From an uncultured Pontibacter sp. (GTDB lineage Bacteria; Bacteroidota; Bacteroidia; Cytophagales; Hymenobacteraceae), in assembly GCF_947499215.1 (NCBI RefSeq), contig NZ_CANMNI010000001.1, forward strand, positions 1,178,001-1,242,000: a stretch of DNA of 64,000 nucleotides. The letters run 5' to 3'. The notes under the pieces are model-generated. The model did no database searches and was not told where the DNA came from. It worked only from the letters and a program-made list of their open reading frames with translations. Position numbers and translations under genes: made by a program. This document shows positions 42,665 through 49,040 of this stretch, piece after piece; the stretch's first letter is position 1; the number at the start of each line of letters is the position of its first letter.

Positions 42665-43411
42665 ATGAAAGCATTAGAAGGAAAAGTAGCCCTCGTAACA
42701 GGGGCATCAAAAGGTATAGGCCGTGCCATCGCTGAGAAGCTGGTGGAAATGGGCGCTCAGGTAGCATTCACCTACCTGTCAAGTGTAGAAAAAGGACAAG
42801 CCCTTGAGCAGGAACTGACTGCCAACGGAGGCAAAGCCAAAGGTTTCCGCTCCGACGCCTCCGATATGGCGCAGGCCGAGAAGCTGATCGAAGATGTGGT
42901 AGCTGAGTTCGGCAAGATCGATATCTTGGTGAACAATGCCGGCATTACCCGCGACGGCCTGCTAATGCGCATGACCGAAGACCAGTGGGACGCGGTGATC
43001 AACACCAACCTGAAATCTGTATTTGCTTTAACGAAAGGCGCCACCAAGCACATGATGCGCGCCAAGAGCGGTTCGATCATCAACATCACCTCGGTTGTAG
43101 GTATAAAGGGCAACGCCGGACAGGCCAACTACTCGGCCTCTAAAGCGGGTATTATCGGCTTCACCAAATCTGTGGCGCTGGAGTTGGGTTCGCGCAACAT
43201 CCGCTGCAACGCGGTGGCTCCGGGCTTTATCGAAACGGAGATGACAGGCGAACTCGACCAGAAAGTGGTAGACGAGTGGCGTAAGGCGATCCCTCTGAGA
43301 CGCGGTGGCACCCCTGAGGATGTGGCCAACTGTGTCGCTTTCCTGGCATCTGACCAGTCTTCGTACATCTCCGGCCAAGTGCTGCAGGTAGACGGCGGCA
43401 TGCTGACATAA
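42665..43411 (+). CDS. fabG: 3-oxoacyl-[ACP] reductase
   Basis: 248 residues from ATG 42665 (MKALEGKVALVTGASKGIGR); a TTG at 42656 is inside the promoter box. Classical SDR: NADP-binding TGASKGIG, NNAG, catalytic Ser in SIINITSVVG, Tyr-x3-Lys in YSASKAG, and the FabG-specific N-terminal and PGFIETEMT segments. It reduces 3-ketoacyl-ACP in fatty acid synthesis. Alone here, not in a fab cluster, with its own terminator at 43495-43533. Confidence 0.95.
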   Translation: MKALEGKVALVTGASKGIGRAIAEKLVEMGAQVAFTYLSSVEKGQALEQELTANGGKAKGFRSDASDMAQAEKLIEDVVAEFGKIDILVNNAGITRDGLLMRMTEDQWDAVINTNLKSVFALTKGATKHMMRAKSGSIINITSVVGIKGNAGQANYSASKAGIIGFTKSVALELGSRNIRCNAVAPGFIETEMTGELDQKVVDEWRKAIPLRRGGTPEDVANCVAFLASDQSSYISGQVLQVDGGMLT

Positions 43412-43490
43412 GTTAATTAAGAATTGAGAATGAAGAATTAGAAATTAGAAAATACACAAACAGTAATTCTTAATTCTTCATCCCCCATTA
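43412..43490. repeat. AT-rich imperfect inverted repeat
   Basis: The arm near 43429-43447 (GAATGAAGAATTAG...) pairs with 43463-43482 (TAATTCTTAATTCTTCAT). Oligo-AT repeats of this AAGAATT type are frequent between genes in Bacteroidota. Confidence 0.5.
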
Positions 43491-43494
43491 AACA

Positions 43495-43533
43495 AGACCA
43501 ATGCTGTGGCGTTTACGTTAGTAGCATTGGTCT
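43495..43533 (+). terminator. fabG terminator
   Basis: 11-bp perfect arms 43495-43505 and 43523-43533, a 17-nt loop, then TTTTCTTTT. Confidence 0.82.
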
Positions 43534-43598
43534 TTTTCTTTTATCTTTAAGTCAGTGTTTTTTCTTAAACTCTCAAACTCCTAAATTCTCAAACTTCT

Positions 43599-45680
43599 TT
43601 GAACTCCTTCCGCCTCATAACGACTTATTCCCCTTGGCTGATACTGGCATGTCTGGTAGTGGGTGCGCTGTATGCGTGGCTGCTTTACAGCAAGCGGACG
43701 CCTTGGCCGAAGAGTATAAACTATGCCTTGGCGGCGGTGCGCTTTGCGGTGGTCAGTTTTCTGTGTTTCCTGCTGCTCGGTCCGTTGGTTAGGTATGTGA
43801 GCAACAGCACGCAGTCGCCTACCATTGTGTTTGCGGTGGATAATTCGCAGTCCGTGGCACTGTTCTCGGATTCCGTACAGCTGCAACAGACACAGCAGGG
43901 CCTGCAGGAGCTGCGCAACAGGCTGCAGGACCGAGGTATACAGACTGAACTGAGAGTTTTGGGCGAGTCCGATGCGCCTCAGAACTTAGGTGAATTGCAG
44001 TATGAACAGGAAACGACCAACCTGAGTCAACTGCTCCGCAACGTGCAGGAAGACTTTGAGCAACAGAACTTGGCTGGAGTGGTGCTGCTGTCAGACGGCA
44101 TCGTGAACCAAGGCACCTCCCCTACCTACTCGAACTACAACTACACCATCTACCCCATAGCCGTAGGCGATACCGTCCCGAAAAAAGACATCGTGCTAGC
44201 CTCTTTACGCTACAACAAGGTAAATTACAGCGGCAACCGCTTTCCCCTCGAAGCAGAGGTGCAGCAGCAGGGTTTTGACGGGACCACGGTTACCGTACAG
44301 CTCAAGGAAAACAACAAAGTGCTTGACCGCAAAACCGTCACCCTTAAATCCGGTCAGCCGATACAGCAGGTGCCGTTTCAGGTAATGGCCGGGGGCCTTG
44401 GCAAGCGTCATTATGAAGTGGAGGTGCTGCCGCGGCAAGGTGAGTTCACTACGCTCAATAACTCCCGCAGCGCCTACATTGACGTGGTAAAAGGCAAGAT
44501 CAAAGTACTAGTAGCTGCCGCTGCTCCCCATCCGGACATCAAAGCACTCCGGGCCGCCATCGAATCCAACGAGAACTATGAGACCGAACTGTTTATACCC
44601 GGGCTGACCACGCTCAAGCAGCAGGACTACGATGTGGCGGTGCTACACCAGTTGCCGGGCAGAACGGCTGGCGGTGAGGCGGCACTTAATCTGGTGCGCC
44701 AGAAGAACCTGCCTGCGCTATACATCATCGGCCCGCAGAGCGACATTGGTAATTTCAACCAGCTAAACGTCGGCATTCGTATTAATACGCCGGGTCAGTC
44801 AGACGAGGTGACCAGCGTGATCAACCCGAACTTCAGTACGTTTCAAGTAGCGGAGGATGCCACCGAGCGAGTGCAGCAATATCCGCCGGCCACCGTGCCT
44901 TACGGCGATTACCAGCTTGCGAGAAACACCGAAACGGTGCTTTACCAGCAGGTGGGCCGCGTGCGCACCAACAAGCCGCTACTAACCGTGCAGACTGTCG
45001 GCGACAAACGCAATGCCGCCCTCTTGGCCTCCGGCACATGGCAGTGGCGCCTCACCGAAACGGCCAATCACGAAAACGCCGCCGTGTATGACAAGCTGAT
45101 CACCAACTTGGTGCAGCTGCTCACGGCCCCACGCAATAAAAAGCGCCTGAACGTATACCCGCAACTGAACGAGTATAGCAGCTCCGATGAGATTCGCTTC
45201 GCGGCCGAGGCCTATAACGAGGCGCTCGAGCCGATCTATGGCCAGAATATTACGCTCAAATTACGGAACACGGAAGGAACTGAGAAGTCATTTGATTTTG
45301 CGAATGGCGAGAATCAGTCTGGGGTGAACATCGGCACGCTGCCGGGAGGCCGCTATACCTATACCGCCTCGGCGCGCATCAACGGTTCGCTGCAACAGGA
45401 CAAGGGCGAGTTTGTGGTGGAGGAGTTGCAACTCGAGGCGCTGCATGCAGTGGCTGACCACAACCTCCTGTATCAGCTTGGCAGTAACACGGGTGCTAAG
45501 TTATACTATCCTGCACAACTGCAGCAATTGGAAGAAGACATACTCAAAGCCGACTACAAGGACCTCATCTACAGTTCGGAGTCTCTCAACGACTTAGTGG
45601 ATCTAAAATGGCTATTCTTTTTGATTCTGGGACTGGTATGCGCCGAGTGGTTTGTGCGTAAGTATAACGGAAGTTATTAG
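43599..45680 (+). CDS. VWA domain membrane protein
   Basis: 693 residues with a TTG start (no ATG fits); two N-terminal membrane helices (about 12-30 and 42-62), then a von Willebrand A domain with MIDAS DNSQS (VFAVDNSQSVALF) and VVLLSDGIVNQG. A long beta-rich region of Ig-like and carbohydrate-binding-like strands follows, and a C-terminal helix (KWLFFLILGLVCAEWF) returns to the membrane. This matches the large BatA/BatB-like VWA proteins of Bacteroidota, thought to act in envelope stress or gliding. The exact start is uncertain. The GNAT gene follows at 9 bp. Confidence 0.85.
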   Translation: MNSFRLITTYSPWLILACLVVGALYAWLLYSKRTPWPKSINYALAAVRFAVVSFLCFLLLGPLVRYVSNSTQSPTIVFAVDNSQSVALFSDSVQLQQTQQGLQELRNRLQDRGIQTELRVLGESDAPQNLGELQYEQETTNLSQLLRNVQEDFEQQNLAGVVLLSDGIVNQGTSPTYSNYNYTIYPIAVGDTVPKKDIVLASLRYNKVNYSGNRFPLEAEVQQQGFDGTTVTVQLKENNKVLDRKTVTLKSGQPIQQVPFQVMAGGLGKRHYEVEVLPRQGEFTTLNNSRSAYIDVVKGKIKVLVAAAAPHPDIKALRAAIESNENYETELFIPGLTTLKQQDYDVAVLHQLPGRTAGGEAALNLVRQKNLPALYIIGPQSDIGNFNQLNVGIRINTPGQSDEVTSVINPNFSTFQVAEDATERVQQYPPATVPYGDYQLARNTETVLYQQVGRVRTNKPLLTVQTVGDKRNAALLASGTWQWRLTETANHENAAVYDKLITNLVQLLTAPRNKKRLNVYPQLNEYSSSDEIRFAAEAYNEALEPIYGQNITLKLRNTEGTEKSFDFANGENQSGVNIGTLPGGRYTYTASARINGSLQQDKGEFVVEELQLEALHAVADHNLLYQLGSNTGAKLYYPAQLQQLEEDILKADYKDLIYSSESLNDLVDLKWLFFLILGLVCAEWFVRKYNGSY

Positions 45681-45689
45681 AGCAGCACT

Positions 45690-46301
45690 ATGAAAAATTC
45701 AACCGTCCCTCAGTGTATCGTATTGGAAACAGAACGGCTATACCTGAGCGAACTGAGCCCGGCAGTTTACAACTATCTGTTTACTACCTGCAGCGATGAG
45801 GAGATCACAGCCTATCTAGGCTTAAAGAGCAAAGCCGAGCTGGCAGAAGAAAAAAATAAGTTCAAACTAGGGCTGACCACGTATTTTCACTCTTTCAGAA
45901 ACTTTAGAATACTGGAAAAAGCCACGAACACGGTACTGGGCCGATGCGGTTACCATACGTGGATCGTGAGTCACAACCGGGCAGAGGTGGGCTACGCGCT
46001 GCTTGACGACAGCTATAAGCAAAAAGGCTACATGACTGAGGCGCTGGGGCCTATATTGGCCTACGGCTTTGAGGAGATGGGTTTGCGCCGCATCGAGGCG
46101 CTGGCCGCGGACTATAACACGCCTTCCATAAAATTACTGAATCGGTATGGCTTTCAATTCGAGGGCGTCGTGCGGGAGCATTATGTGGTGAATGGTGTGA
46201 ACGAAGACTCCGTGCTCTACTCCATCATCCGCCCCGAATACGACCAGCTTAAATCATCTTGGAATCTGCAGTTTCTAATTCGTCAGCCCGAGCAGGTATA
46301 G
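45690..46301 (+). CDS. GNAT acetyltransferase, RimJ/RimL type
   Basis: 203 residues. N-terminal LETERLYLSELSPAVY, central LGRCGYHTWIVSHNRAEVGYALLDDSYKQKGYMTEALGPILAYGFEEMGLRRIEALA and NTPSIKLLNRYGFQFEGVVREHYVVNG, the RimJ/RimL signature. These enzymes acetylate ribosomal proteins or other N-termini or small molecules. It follows the VWA gene after 9 bp and precedes the pseudouridine synthase, possibly one transcript. Confidence 0.9.
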   Translation: MKNSTVPQCIVLETERLYLSELSPAVYNYLFTTCSDEEITAYLGLKSKAELAEEKNKFKLGLTTYFHSFRNFRILEKATNTVLGRCGYHTWIVSHNRAEVGYALLDDSYKQKGYMTEALGPILAYGFEEMGLRRIEALAADYNTPSIKLLNRYGFQFEGVVREHYVVNGVNEDSVLYSIIRPEYDQLKSSWNLQFLIRQPEQV

Positions 46302-46345
46302 CTTTAGACACCCCTTTCTAACTTTTGACTTTCGAACTTTCTATC

Positions 46346-47035
46346 TTGAAATACTTCCTCCTCAACAAGCCTTACGAAGTCCTCACTCAGTTTACGGATG
46401 AGACAGGGCGCGCCACGCTCAAAGATTTTGTTCCCGTACCGGAAATCTACCCGGTCGGCCGCCTCGACTACGATAGTGAAGGCTTAGTGCTTTTGACCGA
46501 TGACAAAGCCCTGCAGCACCGCCTTTCCGATCCGAAGTTTAAAATTGAAAAGACTTACTGGGTGCAGATGGATGGCATACCTACCGAAGAGGCGCTGGAG
46601 GAATTGCAGCGTGGCGTGATGATCAAAAATGTAAAGACCGCGCCTGCCAAAGCCCGCTTGCTGGAAGAAGAACCGCAGGTATGGGAGCGCTCCAAGCCCA
46701 TCCGTTTCCGAAAGGAGATTCCGACCTCTTGGGTAGAGATCAAAATATCGCAAGGCATGAACCGACAGGTGCGCCGCATGACGGCTGCCGTAGGCTACCC
46801 TACCCTGCGCCTGATCCGTCCGGCCATCGGGCCACTTAGCCTAGACGAGCTGCAACCCGGCGAGTACCGCGAACTGACAAACGAGGAAGTGACAGAATTG
46901 AAGCGCCTGACAGCGGGAAGTAGTTTTGGGACTGGCAGCAGACCCAGAAAGACTGGCGGCACTACAAAAAACACAGGTGGCCGGCATTATGAAAGCCGCA
47001 ACAACTCCAGCCGGAAGAAACGGATTGACAGATAG
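46346..47035 (+). CDS. rRNA pseudouridine synthase, RsuA/RluE family
   Basis: 229 residues from the TTG at 46346, which gives KYFLLNKPYEVLTQF, the usual N-terminus; an in-frame TTG at 46325 would add 7 residues. Catalytic motif GRLDYDSEGLVLLTDD (catalytic Asp), then KTYWVQMDG and SQGMNRQVRRMTAAVGYPTLRLIRPAIGPL. The missing S4 domain suggests the RluE-like short form, acting on 23S rRNA. Basic, Gly-rich C-terminal tail. Convergent with the YpdA-type gene, only 1 bp apart. Confidence 0.92.
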   Translation: MKYFLLNKPYEVLTQFTDETGRATLKDFVPVPEIYPVGRLDYDSEGLVLLTDDKALQHRLSDPKFKIEKTYWVQMDGIPTEEALEELQRGVMIKNVKTAPAKARLLEEEPQVWERSKPIRFRKEIPTSWVEIKISQGMNRQVRRMTAAVGYPTLRLIRPAIGPLSLDELQPGEYRELTNEEVTELKRLTAGSSFGTGSRPRKTGGTTKNTGGRHYESRNNSSRKKRIDR

Positions 47036-47036
47036 G

Positions 47037-48071
47037 TTATTTTTTGAGGATATCCCGCACAATCTTCACGGCATGCTCCCGCGAGTTCTCGATAAACCAG
47101 ACGTGCGTTTCCATGCCCCCGCATACCACGCCCGCTAGGTATAGCCCGGGCATGTTCGTCTCCATAGTCTCCGGGTTGTGGTAAGGGTGCCGGAAAAAGT
47201 CATCAGACAGCTTCACGCCTATTTTCTCTAAAAAGGGGAAGTTCGGCTGGTAACCCGTCATGGCCATCACATAGTCATTGGGTATCGTCAGTTTGCCGTC
47301 CGGCGTCTGGATATCCACCTCCTGCTCCCGAACCTCCGTCAGGCTGGAGTTGAAATAAGCCTTGATACTGCCCTCGGCAATGCGGTTTTCCAGATCAGGC
47401 TTGGTCCAATACTTGATGCGGCCGAGTTCTCCTTCCCGGACCACCATAGTCACATTGGCTCCTTTGCGCCACGTCTCCAACGCCACGTCCGCCGAGGAAT
47501 TGTTGGCCCCTACCACCACAATTTTCTGTTTGTAATAAAAGTGCGGGTCGTAATAGTAGTGTCGCACCTTAGGCAAGTCCTCCCCGGCTATACCCAGTTT
47601 ATTCGGGATGTCATAAAAACCTGTCGCCACGATCACGTGCCTCGCTTTATACTTTGCCTTACTTGTGTTGACATGGTATACTTTTTCCTCCTGCGCTATA
47701 CCTGTCACTTCCTCGAACAGCCTGATGTTTAGCTGTTCGACATCCGCCACCCGACGGTAATATTCCAATGCCTCGCTGCGGTTAGGCTTGGCATGGATGG
47801 ACGGGAACGGAAAGCCGCCGATCTCCAGCCGGTCGGCAGTGGAGAAAAAGGTCATATTTAGCGGGTAGTGAAAGAGTGAATTGGTGATGGTGCCTTTCTC
47901 AATGATTATATAGCTTAATCCGGCATTTTTCGCCTCCAGTCCGCAAGCCAGCCCGATGGGGCCACCGCCAACTATAAGTATGTCGAAGGTATCGTTCAAA
48001 GTATCGTATTTTAATGGGTAACTACCAGCGACTGGCAGTGTGTTAGAGCGAATATACGCAACGTCTGGCAT
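47037..48071 (-). CDS. ypdA: YpdA-type putative bacillithiol disulfide reductase
   Basis: 344 residues. FAD Rossmann VGGGPIGLACGLEA (35-48), NAD-binding VGANNSSADVALETW, and family blocks ITNSLFHYPLNMTFFSTAD, LEIGGFPF, HYYYDPHFYY and GMETHVWFIENSREHA. This matches YpdA/Bdr, which recycles bacillithiol disulfide with NADPH. The first 25 residues before the Rossmann fold are longer than in relatives; a TTG at 47999 would give the usual length. No bacillithiol biosynthesis gene is in the window. Confidence 0.88.
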   Translation of the reverse strand: MPDVAYIRSNTLPVAGSYPLKYDTLNDTFDILIVGGGPIGLACGLEAKNAGLSYIIIEKGTITNSLFHYPLNMTFFSTADRLEIGGFPFPSIHAKPNRSEALEYYRRVADVEQLNIRLFEEVTGIAQEEKVYHVNTSKAKYKARHVIVATGFYDIPNKLGIAGEDLPKVRHYYYDPHFYYKQKIVVVGANNSSADVALETWRKGANVTMVVREGELGRIKYWTKPDLENRIAEGSIKAYFNSSLTEVREQEVDIQTPDGKLTIPNDYVMAMTGYQPNFPFLEKIGVKLSDDFFRHPYHNPETMETNMPGLYLAGVVCGGMETHVWFIENSREHAVKIVRDILKK

Positions 48072-48185
48072 AGCAGTAATACCACATCCAACTCAATTCA
48101 GGGACGTTTGCCAAATCCGCCACTTCGTTTATATAGCGGTTTACCCAACTATTGCGTCTATTCATGTAATAAAATTCATACATAA

Positions 48186-48225
48186 TGTAAAATACACTTG
48201 CATAATGTAAAATTTACTTTACATT
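48186..48225. promoter_or_regulatory. Operator-like TGTAAA repeats before the membrane/XRE pair
   Basis: CATAATGTAAAAT occurs at 48181-48193 and 48201-48213 (20-bp period). The second copy forms a dyad AATGTAAA-N6-TTTACATT (48204-48225). All lie 28-73 bp before the membrane-protein start. Three TGTAAA half-sites suggest a dimeric HTH regulator, plausibly the co-encoded XRE protein. Confidence 0.6.
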
Positions 48226-48253
48226 TGATACGGATTTTAAACGAAATATAAAC

Positions 48254-48721
48254 ATGAAAACACGTTACCTTTTTCCTAACCGGTTTAAGATGATCGGCTG
48301 GATACTTTTGATTCCTTCCACAATAGTGGGTCTGCTTATCATGCTTTTCGATTACTATGTTTTTAACCTAGAGGGTACTGTATTTGCTGTGTATGATGGA
48401 GGCATTCTTGAAAAATCGAGGGCTTTTGCATTTGTCGAAAATAACATCGTAGATGAATTAGTGGCGATACTGGGTATAGTAGGTGGTTTACTTGCCGCTT
48501 TCTCAGAAGAAAAGGATGAAGATGAATACATCGCCAAGATCCGGCTGGAGTCGCTGCTTTGGGCTACTTATATCAACTATGGATTTCTATTGTTTTCGGT
48601 GATTTTCATTTACGGCTGGGGCTTTTACCAGGTCATGCTGTTCAACATGTTCACAGTGCTCTTTATCTTTTTGGTGCGCTTCAACTTTATTCTTTACAAA
48701 ACAGCCAGAGCAGTCGCATGA
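48254..48721 (+). CDS. Small membrane protein, partner of XRE regulator
   Basis: 155 residues with four predicted membrane helices: WILLIPSTIVGLLIMLFDYYVF, a helix near 66-82, one near 101-122 and a last one through VLFIFLVRFNFILY. Between helix 2 and 3 is a very acidic cytoplasmic loop (SEEKDEDEYIAKIR). No family is recognised. Its stop overlaps the HTH gene by 4 bp (ATGA); two-gene units of a small membrane protein and a 66-residue XRE regulator recur in Bacteroidota and Firmicutes, but I know no function for the membrane partner. Confidence 0.8.
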   Translation: MKTRYLFPNRFKMIGWILLIPSTIVGLLIMLFDYYVFNLEGTVFAVYDGGILEKSRAFAFVENNIVDELVAILGIVGGLLAAFSEEKDEDEYIAKIRLESLLWATYINYGFLLFSVIFIYGWGFYQVMLFNMFTVLFIFLVRFNFILYKTARAVA

Positions 48722-48918
48722 AGAACACTATAAAAGTTGAACGGGCTATCCATAATTTCACGCAGGAAGACTTAGCTAAAAAGATTGGTGTCAGCAGGCA
48801 GACCATCAATGCGATGGAAGCCAACAAGTATGTACCATCCACTGTGTTAGCACTGAAAATTGCCCGTGTTTTCAGTAAACCTGTAGAGGATATCTTTGCG
48901 CTGGATGAAACCGATTAG
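48718..48918 (+). CDS. XRE/Cro-type HTH transcriptional regulator
   Basis: 66 residues, a single HTH domain: NFTQEDLAKKIGVSRQTINAMEANKYVPSTVLALKIARVF, with helix 3 (SRQTINAME) as the recognition helix, ending PVEDIFALDE. This is the compact family that binds as a dimer and often represses its own operon. The start overlaps the membrane-protein stop (ATGA). The TGTAAA repeats upstream of the pair are a likely target. Confidence 0.92.
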   Translation: MKNTIKVERAIHNFTQEDLAKKIGVSRQTINAMEANKYVPSTVLALKIARVFSKPVEDIFALDETD

Positions 48919-48993
48919 CTTGCTGTCGGTAGGGCTGACTCTTGAATGTACCCCTTAAGCGGGCCACTCTCTTCCAAATTCCAGTGCAATTTC

Positions 48994-49016
48994 TTAGCTT
49001 TAGACACTAAAGCTAA
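48994..49016. promoter_or_regulatory. Inverted repeat upstream of the first BNR gene
   Basis: Ten-base perfect arms TTAGCTTTAG (48994-49003) and CTAAAGCTAA (49007-49016) with a 3-nt spacer, 24 bp before the ATG at 49041. It contains a near -7 box (TAGCTTTA). Either an operator or a 5' hairpin. Confidence 0.5.
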
Positions 49017-49040
49017 ACTAACCTTACCAAATTCTACATA

